Source: Orientallactaga sibirica (lineage: Eukaryota > Chordata > Mammalia > Rodentia > Dipodidae). From it: DNA of 64,000 bases. Below, one piece after another: positions 24,046 to 34,022 of this stretch. The stretch spans positions 25,537,001 to 25,601,000 of the forward strand of contig JAEOAD010000029.1 in NCBI GenBank assembly GCA_036365145.1, given 5' to 3'. A model generated the notes under the pieces. That model searched no databases. It saw only the letters and a list, made by a program, of their open reading frames with translations, and had not been told where the DNA came from. The translations under genes were made by a program, and so were the position numbers. Position 1 is the first letter of the stretch. The number at the start of each line of letters is the position of its first letter.

Positions 24046-24150
24046 CAGAACAACAACAACAAAAACAACCAAACAAACAAACAGAAAAAACAGAACAAAC
24101 CTACGTTTTGTGTCACTGAAAAAAATAAAAAATAAATCAGTGGTTCATAA
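24046..24150 (+). repeat. A-rich (ACA/AAC) tract at the L1 break point
   Basis: Units such as 'aacaacaacaac' and 'aaacaaacaaacag' follow the last recognisable ORF2 bases. They may be a degenerate poly-A tail, but no TSD was found. Confidence 0.6.
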
Positions 24151-24299
24151 CTATAAAATTAAATGTGTTTATAACAACTTTAGGAAAATAGAGAAAATAT
24201 TGTGATATGGATTAAGCACAAGTTCTTGGAACATCAAGAGCATGAGGCATTGAAACAAATATACACAGAAATTAATCAGAATGTATGGTTCTTATTCTG

Positions 24300-24510
24300 G
24301 GCTGGTGATAAGGCTTAGCATTTAAGGTGTTTGCCTGAGAAGCCTAAGGATCCAGGTTTGATTCTCCAGTACCCTTGTAATCCAGATGCACATGTTTGTG
24401 CATGTGTCTGGAGTTCGTTTGCAGTGGTGGACGGCCCTGGCACATCTATTCCCTCCATATATTTGCCTCTCTCTTCCTCAAAATAAATACATAAAATATT
24501 TAAAAAGAAA
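24300..24510 (+). mobile_element. B2-type SINE (type A), 13-bp TSD
   Basis: Diverged head 'ggctggtgataaggcttagc' and type A body with 'ctggagttcgtttgcagtgg'. Perfect TSD 'ggttcttattctg' at 24287-24299 and 24511-24523. Confidence 0.92.
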
Positions 24511-24523
24511 GGTTCTTATTCTG

Positions 24524-24884
24524 TTAAAGACATTATTATAAAAGAGAAGCACTATTAAATCTCACAAGGAAGATGAAAAAAGAATAACATCTTAAAAATA
24601 CAAAAATATAGCCTGGGGCAGAATATATAAAAATGAAGTCAAAACATCTTAATGTGTCAAAAATAAGGAAGTTATTTAAAAAGTGCATTGATTATAATAT
24701 GTCAAAGGGACCCAGAACTCAATTGAAAGAATTCCCCTTACAATAGGCAAAGGTGAAAGGAAGACAGATGATTAAAGGAAAACTAAAACCCTGACAGGAC
24801 CAAGAACTGGGTTGAAAATCAAACAGCTAGGGCTTCACCCATTGCTAAAAAGAAAGAAAAATGACCCTTTTTCACAAAATTAAT
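24524..24884. other. Unclassified A-rich sequence
   Basis: Purine-rich, no frame of note. It may belong to the old L1 that follows, but I cannot show it. Confidence 0.4.
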
Positions 24885-25200
24885 AATCCATTTACTACAC
24901 AATTCAGAAATCACTCCTAAGTATTGAGCCAAAAGAAAGGGAAATTTATGTTCACATGAAAGCTATGCTTTATGCATAGTTGATAAAATTATAAAAAATT
25001 GAAATGCCCTCAATTCAGAATCAATAGACACATGATTTTATGTCCAGGGGTAGTAGCACACACTATCATGAGAGGGCAATAGGAGAGTTTTCTATCTTGA
25101 TTGTAGCAGAAGTTATACAATTCTATTCACTTGTCAAAACACACAGTACTATACACCAAGAGTGACTGTTTATACTAAAGAAATTTAAAACTGACAAGAA
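24885..25200 (+). mobile_element. Ancient L1M fragment (ORF2 end to 3'UTR)
   Basis: 'actcctaagtattgagccaa', 'aaaaattgaaatgccctcaa', 'gagagttttctatcttgatt' and 'cacttgtcaaaacacac' match in order the last part of old mammalian L1 ORF2 and its 3'UTR. Highly diverged. Confidence 0.6.
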
Positions 25201-25524
25201 AAGGAAACAAAACACTGGAGTGTTGCAAGTCTTAAAAAGCATTCATTTCATTAAAACTAAGCAGTTTGAAAAGAGAATGTCCTTTCTATGAAGAAATGAA
25301 TCCTTGAACACATTTACTCAAAAAATAATTTGCTTTCCTCTTTGTAACTTCAGGATGGATTGGTGTTTTTTTAAGATTTTCATTATTTATTGGAAATGAA
25401 AATTATAAATCTATTTTCTTAAGAAAACTCCTCTTAAACCTTAGAGAGGAGATTCATTATCAAAGTTTTAAAATAGTATTTTCTTGAATGTTATACAACA
25501 TAATGGAGAAAATCAATGAGACAG
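25201..25524. other. Unclassified AT-rich sequence
   Basis: Separates the ancient L1M from the antisense L1. Nothing recognised. Confidence 0.5.
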
Positions 25525-26639
25525 TGACTATGCCTATGAGATACACGCTAGAGGTTTATTTGTTTAATTTTACATTCATGTTGGTGCCTCTGGTAGCCTC
25601 CTCGCTGACCTCTCCACTCCGAAGGGAGCCTCCTCATTGGGGAATGTGGGTCGTGCATTATGGGGGTAGCCAACAGTTATGGGAGAGAGGCAAAGTCTCT
25701 GTGCATAATGATCCAACTTCTGCGCCCTCTTCCACAAATTTCCCTGAGCCACATTGGGTTCATTTTAGTTCTACTTCAGTGATGAGGTCTTGGAGCCTCA
25801 GTGTCTCTGGATATCTGGATTAGTAGGAGTTTAATGTTCTCTGTGTTTATCTCCTTCAGCCTTGTTCTAGAGTGTGGTTCATCAAGAAAGCTGCACTCTT
25901 GCCCATTTCCCTCCTTACTCTATGGTTTCAGCTGGGGCATTGGTGAAGTGCAATAGGCTGATCCTCCCTTCAGGTTTGTCGTGCCTCTGGAAAAGAGAAG
26001 CAAAATTCTCCAACAGAGAGAGTAGTACCACATAGATGGCATGGCCATAGTTATTTTAGAGAGAATTTTATATGTGCAGGCCCTCTTCTAGCCCACATTT
26101 AGTGTGAGCTTCATATTGGAGAATGGGCTCATTTTTTGTACATGGTTTTGACTTATTTCCCAGTTCTAGCTATGAGTTCCATTTCACTGAGTGGGTCAAT
26201 TAGCCAAATAAAGAGCAGTTGTTTACCCACCAAGGCTGTGTGCTGATATTTCTCTTGTTTGAGCATCATGTCAGGTTGCTTACTGCTGAGTAGCTTAGAC
26301 TGTGAGTTGTTTGGACAGATGTCGGTCATTTTCCCCCAATCGCTTGTGCAGCACCCTCTGGCACTAGACAAGCTAACTGTCTGGGGACTGACCCTGTTCC
26401 AGATTCTGACCAGGTCACTACATGTTTCATCCCAACAGCATATGGTGTCTTCAGCAGTAGGGTCTTACCTTTAACATTTGGTGGGTCATCAAGAACTCTG
26501 ACAGAAATTTGTCCTTTTTTGGGGGGAAACCTTTTAGGTCTCTCTGATCAACAGCTCATTGTGAAAGTTTAACCCATGCTGGTACTGGGAGTTACAAGTC
26601 AGTGCCAAGGAAGGTGAAGGAAGAAAAAGATAGGTAATA

Positions 26640-26690
26640 TGAAAGAGATAGAGAGGAGAAAGGAGAGGGAGAGAGAGAGAAAGAAACATG
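26640..26690. repeat. GA-rich low-complexity tract
   Basis: Interrupted (GA)n within the L1 3'UTR (pyrimidine-rich on the element's own strand). Confidence 0.8.
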
Positions 26691-26837
26691 AAAAGATTAA
26701 GGTTAGTCTTCATGATGTCCTCTCCGGGTCCCTGTTGTTCAGTTGTTCCCTCTATGGACCTGCTGAAGGATCATTGTTTTAGCCTGTTATTCAGAGTGTA
26801 GGATTTTATGGCACCATTTCCATTTGGGTCCCTATTT

Positions 26838-26917
26838 GTGTCCCCCCACCCTTACCCTCACTCCCACCCTTATGCTCCCTCCCACTCTTACCCTACCCTC
26901 CCATCCCACCCTCCCTA
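26838..26917 (-). promoter_or_regulatory. L1 3'UTR G-rich polypurine tract (G-quadruplex type)
   Basis: On the minus strand the sequence complementary to 26891-26915 has six GGG runs separated by loops of 1, 1, 2, 1 and 2 bases, with further G-runs complementary to 26838-26866. Mammalian L1 3'UTRs are known to carry such G-rich polypurine tracts, which can fold into quadruplexes. The tract lies just downstream of ORF2, as expected. Confidence 0.8.
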
Positions 26918-26972
26918 TTGTCTGGTCCTCAGAGTACTTATTAGGTGTGACAGCATCTTGGGTGGATTCAGG

Positions 26973-27595
26973 TTAGGAGCCACAGATAAATGAGACCATG
27001 TGATGATTATCTTTTTGTGATTGGGTGAGCTCACTGAGAATGATCTGTTCCATGTTTGACCATTTTTCCTCAAATTTTGTTGCTTCACTTTTCCTTACTG
27101 CTGTGTAGAATTCCATAGTGTATATATACCACATCTTTGTTATCCATTCATCTAATGATGGGCATCTGGGTTGATTCCAGCTCTTAGCTATTATGAATTG
27201 AGCAGCTATAAACATGGTTGAACAAATCTCTCTGATCTGAGGCTTGGAGCTGTAGGGTAAATGCCCAGTAAGGGAATTACTGGATCTGTTGGTAGGTCTA
27301 TAGTCATCCTTTTCAGGAGTCTCCATATAGCTTTCCATAGTGGTTGTACCATTTTACATTCCCACCAACAGTGAAAGAGTGTTTCTATTTCTCCACAGCC
27401 TTGCCACCATGTGTTTTCATTAGTTTTTTTTTGTTTGTTTGTTTCTTTTTTGATGTTAGCTATCCTTACTGGGGTAAGGTGGAATCTCATATTTGTTTTA
27501 ATTTGCATTTCCCTGTTTATTAGGGATGTTGAACATTTTATTAGGTGTGTGTTTTCTATTTGTATTTCTTCCTCTGCGAACTCCCTGTGCCCCAT
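26973..27595 (-). pseudogene. L1 ORF2p C-terminal pseudogene
   Basis: Two overlapping minus frames (27206-27595, then 26973-27338) together cover the ORF2p C-terminus. Visible: the cysteine-containing 'CWWECKMVQPLWKAIWRLL' and 'TDPVIPLLGIYP', then 'CSTMFIAAQFIIAKSWNQPRC' and 'MWYIYTMEFYTAVRK'. The frame changes between pieces, and the endonuclease and RT parts are absent, so it cannot encode an active protein. Confidence 0.93.
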
Positions 27596-27660
27596 TTTGT
27601 GAGTGGGTTGTTTTATGATTTGTTGTTTAAGCTTCGGAGTTCTTTGTAGTGTTTTTATGA

Positions 27661-28220
27661 ACTCCTAGCACTACACATTTAATTAATTTTTGATTCTTAT
27701 TTTATAACTGGGTTTTTGAAAATGCACAGAACAAAAATGCCTGTCTTGTGATTTCTATCTTAAGAAAATTGAAAAACAGTTAAATGGAAAAAGTGTGTGA
27801 ATGTTCTATGTATTTACTGCCCTTACACAATTAGATATAGATTCTTCTCTACTTCTGAGTCTGTTCCTACATGGAATCACATGTTTTGGCTACTACTGCA
27901 TTGTGGTAATTTTGCTTTCTTATTTCTGGTATGGTTACTCCCCAAGCTGATATAGCAACAGCATTTAGTATTTCTCATTGAGGAAAAATAGTGCCTATTG
28001 GTTATCTCAATCCTATAAAATGCACCATTGACAACTTCCCTGAATTTCAATAACTTTCCAAATGTAAATCCTTGAAAATCTAATTAGAACTAGAGATTTT
28101 GCTACATTGATCTCAATTATTAGAGGTAAAACTTTAATCAGACTTTTAAGTTAACCAGAAAATGAAACCTAATGAACTCAGAAACTAATAAGTTTACTAA
28201 GAGAGATGGAGATTTACTAC
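27661..28220. other. Unclassified AT-rich sequence
   Basis: No repeat or frame recognised. Confidence 0.5.
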
Positions 28221-28231
28221 TGATCTATCTA

Positions 28232-28395
28232 TTTTTTTTTTTTTTTTTTTTTTTTTTCGAGGTAGGGTTTCACTCTGGTCCAGGCTGACCTGGAATTAAC
28301 TATGTAGTCTCAGGGTAGCCTCGAACTCACAGAGATCCCCCTACCTCTGCCTCCCGAGTGCTGGGATTAAAGGCGTGTGCCACCACGCCCAGCTT
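28232..28395 (-). mobile_element. B1 SINE, antisense, young-looking, 11-bp TSD
   Basis: Near-consensus B1: 'agcctcgaactcacagagat', 'gcctcccgagtgctgggatt' and 'aaaggcgtgtgccaccacgc'. The CpG sites are unusually well kept for this window. A T27 run at the left is the tail. Perfect TSD 'tgatctatcta' at 28221-28231 and 28396-28406. Confidence 0.95.
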
Positions 28396-28406
28396 TGATC
28401 TATCTA

Positions 28407-29230
28407 GTTCTAATTGTGGTTATAATTTAAGGTTAGAATGAAACACCATCCCTTCATTGGTCCTCAGATCTTTAGTTGATCCTAGAGCTATTCTCTGCAT
28501 ACTTGCCTCTCTCAAGTCTCCTTGTCAGGAAGACTGGGCATGGGAGCTCATGTGTTATAACTTCTAGTGAGCCTGCTTTGGTGTGGTAACACATAGTCAT
28601 TCAGAACACTTACTCCTCTTTTTTATATCATCCATCAGATAGATTCTTTACCACCTAGATTAAAGGATACATTACCAATCCTCCCTTGAAACTAGTTATT
28701 GGCATGAGACTAACTTAAAATAATAAAATGGGAGACTCCTAAGGGAAGTGTTCCTGAAGATGTTACATGTACTTCTTCTGTTCATCATTCCTCCTAGTCT
28801 GAAGAAAATGATAACTAGAGCTTGAATCACTACTGGGGACTATGACTAGGAAGCCCAAAATGACTGGTCTACAAAACAACTTTAGATTTAACAAACATTT
28901 TGATTTTTTTGTAGAAAGGTATATAGTAAGTATATTTTGCTTTGCAGGCCATACTATCTTTGCATCATCAACTCAAATCTGTCATGTAATGATTAAGCCA
29001 TCAGAGAGAGTATGTAAATAATGAGAATTTCTTTGATACAAACATGCAGGGAAGGAATTGTGCACAATAATTCTTTGATCTCTCATTGGAAGGCTGCATT
29101 GCAAAAAAAAATCATAATAAAAATGGTGACTGTCCTATAATCTCTAATTCATCCCTACCTTTTTAAAGGAAAGATGAATTTGTCTATCAAGACATATATT
29201 TAAAAGATATCTGGTGTATTTGTTCAAAGT
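28407..29230. other. Unclassified sequence
   Basis: AT-rich, short frames only. Nothing recognised. Confidence 0.5.
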
Positions 29231-29515
29231 GAATACTAACTTGAAATGGAAAATGACTCTGTTGCTAAAAAACAGTTTAGCAATTTCTCAAAAAGTAAAA
29301 CATAGATTGACTCAGAAATTCCACTCTCAGGTTTATTTCCCAAGGACTTAAAAACTGATGATAAAATGAATATTTGAAGATGTACATATTGTTCTCCCTA
29401 AAGGATAAATGAATAAAATGTGTGATCAGTGTGAATAATGGACTATTATTCAGTCAGAAAATAAAGTATGGTTTCATGTTACAGTATGAATTGATTTTAA
29501 AAATACGTCAAACAA
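29231..29515 (+). mobile_element. Ancient L1M, left half
   Basis: 'aatttctcaaaaagtaaaac', 'ccactctcaggtttatttcc', 'caaggacttaaaaactgatg' and 'aataatggactattattcag' follow the order of an old L1 ORF2 end. It continues at 32032 on the far side of the composite insertion. Confidence 0.75.
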
Positions 29516-29586
29516 GGGCTGGAGAGATGGCTTAGAGGTTAAGGCACCTGCCTCCTAAGCCTAAGAATGCTGGTTCCAATCTCCAG
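29516..29586 (+). mobile_element. B2-type SINE (type B) 5' head fused to L1
   Basis: Exactly the first ~71 bases of a type B SINE, from 'gggctggagagatggcttag' to 'gctggttccaatctccag', and then L1 ORF1 begins with no tail or CT block. The rest of the SINE is not present beyond the L1 3' end, so the L1 did not simply insert into a SINE. Confidence 0.9.
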
Positions 29587-30060
29587 TGGTCAGAACGTTC
29601 TAAAAGTACCTAGGGAGAAGCAACATGTTACAAATAAAGGTAATCCCATCAGAATTACATCAGACGAGCCGGGTGTGGTGGTGCACGCCTTTAATCCCAG
29701 CACTCGGGAGGCAGAGGTAGGAGGATTGCAGAGAGTTCAAGGCCACCCTGAGACTACATAGTTAATTCCAGGTCAGCCTGGACCAGAGTGAGACCCTACC
29801 TCGTAAAACCAAAAAAAAAGAATTACATCAGACTTCTCAATGGAACCCCTGAAAGCCAGAAGGGCCAGGAATGGAACACTTAATAGTCTAAGAACCTATG
29901 GCTTCCAACCAAAACTACTCTACCCAGCAAAAGTATTCCTCATAATAGATGGTGAAAGAAAAACTTTCCACATAAAAGTCAGTACTACAACTGTATGAAC
30001 ACAAAGCCAAACCTACAGAAAGTATTTCAGGGAATTCTCCAAACAGAAGAATCAAATAAC
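29587..30060 (+). pseudogene. L1 ORF1p C-terminal fragment
   Basis: Encodes remnants of the ORF1p RNA-binding region ('VPREKQHVTNKGNPIRITSD', then 'MEPLKAR') interrupted by a B1 at 29666-29818. Frameshifted and stop-containing. The 64-codon frame at 29567-29761 is an accidental fusion of SINE, L1 and B1. Confidence 0.88.
29666..29818 (+). mobile_element. B1 SINE nested in L1 ORF1, 15-bp TSD
   Basis: 'gccgggtgtggtggtgcacg', 'cagcactcgggaggcagagg' and 'gagaccctacctcg', ending in an A-rich tail. Perfect TSD 'agaattacatcagac' at 29651-29665 and 29819-29833. It postdates the L1. Confidence 0.97.
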
Positions 30061-30189
30061 CAACATCAAGTGCATACAAAAAAGCCGATCACAATATCCA
30101 AACTCAGAGAAGGTGCAAAAAAACTACACAGTCCGAATAAACACCAAACCACATATACCACCACAATATAGCAGGGACTAAATTAAACA

Positions 30190-30865
30190 TCAAAGTTATT
30201 TCCCTAAACCTTAATGGCCTTAATTCACCCTTAAAGAGACGTAAGCTAACAGGATGTATCAGAAAATTAGACCTCTCAATCTGCTGTCTTCAAAAAACCC
30301 ACCTCATCACTAAAGACAGACACCTCCTCAGGTTGAAAACATTGAAAATGATATTCCAAGCAAATGGAAATAAGAAACAAGCAGGTGTTTCTATACTAAT
30401 ATTGGATAAAATAGACTTCAAACCAAAACCAATCAAAAAAGACAAAGATGGCCACTTCTTACTAATCAAGGGGAATGATCCAACAACAGGATATCACATT
30501 ATCAATCTTTATGCACCAAATATGGTTGCACCACAATTCATAAAACAAAACCTACTTGACAACAAAACATAAATAAACAACAACACCATCCTAGTTGGGG
30601 ACATCAATACTCCACTATCAGCAATAGAAAGATCATCCAAACATAAAATCAACAGAAAAGAAAGAGACCACAACAACAACATTTATCAACTAGATCTCAT
30701 GGATATCTACAAAACATTCTACCCCAAATCTACAAAATACACATTCTTCTCAGCAGCACATGGAATCTTCTCTAAAATAGATCATATACTGGTCCATAAG
30801 ACCTCCACATAGTTAGGAAAATCAGCATAATTTCCTGCATGGTATCAGATCACAATGCTGTAATG
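30190..30865 (+). pseudogene. L1 ORF2p endonuclease fragment with internal deletion
   Basis: Endonuclease motifs in order: 'NLYAPN', 'GDINTPLS', 'FSKIDHIL' and 'SDHN'. The best open piece is 30333-30572. After 'SDHNAVMLEI' (about 30865) the sequence jumps straight into the 3'UTR, so RT and the C-terminus are deleted. A TAA follows the 'LLDNKT' piece. Confidence 0.9.
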
Positions 30866-32031
30866 CTAGAAATTCCTTCTTTTCCCATGGCACTGCCTGT
30901 AACTCCCAGTACCAGTATGCAGTTAATATTACCAATTAGTTGTTGATCAAAGAGACCTACAAGGTTTCCCAAAAGAAGACAGACTTCTGCCTGGGCAATG
31001 GATTACCCACCAAAGGTTAATGGCAAGATTCTACTACTGACGACACTATGTGCTGTTGATACCGAACATGGAGAGACCTGTCAGGAACCTTGAAGAGAGC
31101 CAGTCCCCAGACAGTTAGCTCATCTAGTACCAGAAGGTGCTACATGTGCTACTTGGGTAAAATGGCCAACATCCCTCCAAGCAATTCGAGGTCTAAGCTA
31201 CTCGGCAGCAAACAACCTGATGTGATGCACACCTAAGTGCAATAGTGGCACACAGCCATGGTGGGCAACCAACTGCTCTTGAATTGGCTAACAAATCTTC
31301 TAAGTGGAATGGAACCCATAGCTTTAACTGGAAAGCAAGTCAGAATTATATCAAAATAATGAGTGTGCTTTCCAATATCAAGCTCTCACCAATCTTGGGC
31401 TACAAGAGGGCCTATTAAATCCTCTCTAAACTAATAATTGTTCTCCTTTTTATTTGGTGTTGACTTCACTCTCCATTGGAGAATCTGCTTTTACTTTTCA
31501 TATGGACTCAGAACCTGATGAGAGAATTAGCCCACTGAACCTCACCAGGGCCCCAGTTGAATCCATAGAGTAATTGGGGAAATGAGCAAGAGTGCTCTTT
31601 CTTGGTGAACCTGGTATCAGCACCAGGGTGAAGGAGATAGACACAGAGATCACTCAACTCCTACCAAACCAGAGATCCAGAGACACAGAGGCTCCCAAGA
31701 CCTCACCATTGACATAGTCCTAAAACAAACCCAACATGGCTCAGGGAAATTCATGGAAGAGGGGCTAGAAAGATTGTTAGAGTCACAAGTTGGGACATTA
31801 ATCACAGAGACATTGCCTCTTCCCCATAACTGATGGCTACCCCCACAATGTACAACCCAGAATCCCCATGTTTATAACTGGCATTCCCAATGATGAGGGT
31901 CCCTTCAGAGAGGGGAGGACAGGGATGAGGGTAAGGATGGTATCAACATGTGCTGTTTACACACTGTGTATGTACATAACTAATAAAGAAAAAATGGTAA
32001 AAAGGGAATAAATAAATAAATGAAAAAAATT
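30866..32031 (+). mobile_element. L1 3'UTR of the composite element
   Basis: Shares 'ggcactg(c/a)ctgtaactcc' and the downstream order with the antisense L1 at 25.5-26.6 kb. Ends with 'aataaagaaaaaatgg' and an A-rich tail. The polypurine G-tract seen in the antisense copy is missing because of the internal deletion. Confidence 0.9.
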
Positions 32032-32335
32032 GTCAAACTAAAAAAACATGATACTAAAAGTCACTCCTTTTATAATTCCATTTATATAGAAATGTCCAGA
32101 TAACATTGACCAGAATGTAGATTGTAAGTGTGAGGTGCTATGGAAAGCAGGAATGAGGAATCACTGCTTAATTGGTATGGGTATGATTCTAAGGTGGTGA
32201 CATAGTATAGACAGAGATGACAGTGGCTTCATAATGAGAATCTGCTAACTGCCACTCTTTTGTGCACTTTAAGTGACCAATTTTATTTCATGTGAATTAT
32301 ACATCAGTGAAAAATAAATAAAAGAAAAGGTGATT
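32032..32335 (+). mobile_element. Ancient L1M, right half (3'UTR)
   Basis: 'ttataattccatttatatag', 'aaatgtccagataaca', 'gtgcactttaagtgacca' and 'tgtgaattatacatcagtga' are the classic old-L1 3'UTR order, ending in an A-rich tail. Continues 29231-29515. Confidence 0.82.
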
Positions 32336-32380
32336 TATCCTAAGTAATTATATTCTTCTTTTTCTATACGACCTGGGTGC

Positions 32381-32745
32381 TAGCATCTATATTAATAACT
32401 TTTCTTATTACTGTGACCAAATGCCTGACAAAAACAACCAAAGGCAGAATGTATTTTAATTCATTGGTTAAGAAGGGGTGCTATCCATTATGGCAGGAAG
32501 GCACAGTGACTGGATCATAAAGTGGTTGGTCAAATTGTATCCATAGGCAGGAATCAGAGACTGTACAGAAAGTGAGATTGATCTATAAAACTGCTCATAA
32601 TGACCCAATTCCTCCACCAACACTCCTCTTCCTAAAGGTTCCACAACCTTCAAAAAAAAAAAAAAAAATCACCACCAACTAGGTACCAAATGTCCAAACA
32701 CATGAGTATCTGGGGGATATTTCACGTTTGAACAACAATATTAGT
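32381..32745 (+). mobile_element. Rodent interspersed repeat, family not named
   Basis: 'ttactgtgaccaaatgcctg', 'ttatggcaggaaggcacagt', 'cctaaaggttccacaacctt' and 'caccaccaactaggtacca' are the ordered landmarks of a repeat I recall as common in rodent DNA. Related copies lie at 38.4, 46.2 and 61.1 kb. An A-run lies near 32652. Confidence 0.6.
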
Positions 32746-33423
32746 AACGTTAATTATGTTTAATAAACTCTATGCTATTTGATTTATCCATCCTTTAAGT
32801 ATATTGTTTAATGTCTGAAATAACAGGTATGTGTGAACATATGTATTTATGGGAATGTTTCTGTCCCATATAATTCCTCCCTGTCTAAGACTACATCTCT
32901 TTTGAAAATAAAATGCATAAAATACTAATCTCTTTCTTATCTTAAACACTAATAACATTGGTCAGGTAATAGTATCCAGCTGAAAATGGCAAGAAGGAGA
33001 CAACATGCCCTTATGGAACAGAAGGACCCAGACAGCATGTCTCTTTGGATCCCAAGAAGGTTTATGGTACTGACTCCAGAGCATGATGGATCAGTGGAGT
33101 TGATGCAGAAGCTACTCAAGTGAGACATAGCCAACATGAGAAATTATGATGTAAATTAAATATCCAGATAATGACCTGATTCCTGGTAGAAATGTGGTAT
33201 GGCTGGTATATCTCTTGAGAGCCACTTGCAGTGAAGTGGTCACACAGGAGTGCTGTGACAGAGAACGGGAAAGGTTCATAGAAGTGGAAGACCTATATGG
33301 TGACAAAACACACAAGTGAAACAGCAGGCAGAGTGTAGAGGACACTCAGTTCACTAAGGTGGTAAGAAAAAAGTGCTGATGAGGGGTACCACCAGCCCTA
33401 AGATCAGTAACTCCTAGCTTCTT
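32746..33423. other. Unclassified sequence with a short protein-like frame
   Basis: A 45-codon plus frame from an ATG at 32987 to a stop at 33120-33122 has a balanced, protein-like composition, but no family is recognised and the frame closes on both sides. It may be a scrap of an old retroelement or processed pseudogene. Confidence 0.35.
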
Positions 33424-33438
33424 TAATCCAGGCTATTG

Positions 33439-33653
33439 GGCTGGAGAAATGGCTTAGCCGTTAAGGCATTTGTCTGCAAAGCCAAAGGATCCAGGTTTGA
33501 TTCTCCAGGACCCACATAAGCCAGATGCACAAGGGACAAGGGGATGCATGTATCTGGAATTTTTTGCAGGGGCTGGAGTCCCTGTTGTTCCCATTCCCTC
33601 TCTCTCTCGCCCTCCTTCTCTCTCTCTAATAAATAAATGAATAAATAAATATA
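33439..33653 (+). mobile_element. B2-type SINE (type A), 15-bp TSD
   Basis: Type A copy with an extra 'gggacaag' in the body. CT block and 'aataaataaatgaataaa' tail. Perfect TSD 'taatccaggctattg' at 33424-33438 and 33654-33668; its last base may belong to the SINE. Confidence 0.94.
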
Positions 33654-33885
33654 TAATCCAGGCTATTGTCCAATGTGGTTACCACAATGGTCCTGTTAAA
33701 GACAGTGGAAATGAGAGGGCCCTGTGATAATGGAAACCAGGCATTAGTCTTCATTCTTACTACAAAGTCTCTAGAAATTAAGGTGATTGCATTTCGACAG
33801 AAGTCCAAGCTTGGCTCAAAGTTGCTATTGATTTCTCAATCTTCAAGTTGCTAAATTGATGCAAAAATAAGTTGAATTGATTTTT

Positions 33886-34022
33886 TTTCTTGAGACAGTC
33901 TAATTAAAATTTCTATGCTGGCACAGACCTGTCTATGTAGCCTAAACAGGCCTCAAACTAGCAATTCTCATCCCTCAACATCCTCAGTGCTGGGATTACA
34001 GATGTGCACCGCCTTTCCCAGC
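33886..34022 (-). mobile_element. B1-like SINE, antisense, diverged
   Basis: 'cttgagacagtc', 'gtctatgtagcctaaacagg', 'cctcaaactagcaattctc' and 'cagtgctgggattacagatg' are reverse-complement B1 landmarks. Confidence 0.75.

Larger units (their letters stand above)
25525..27660 (-). mobile_element. L1, antisense, 5'-truncated (ORF2 end plus 3'UTR)
   Basis: On the minus strand the element enters in the C-terminal third of ORF2 at about 27660, finishes ORF2 near 26973, passes a G-rich polypurine tract and a long 3'UTR, and ends in an A-rich stretch at about 25525. Its 3'UTR is the same family as the one at 30.9-32.0 kb: 'aactcccagtaccag', 'tgatca(g/a)agagacct' and 'tggctcagggaaat' are shared. This is a typical 5'-truncated L1 insertion. 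Confidence 0.9.
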
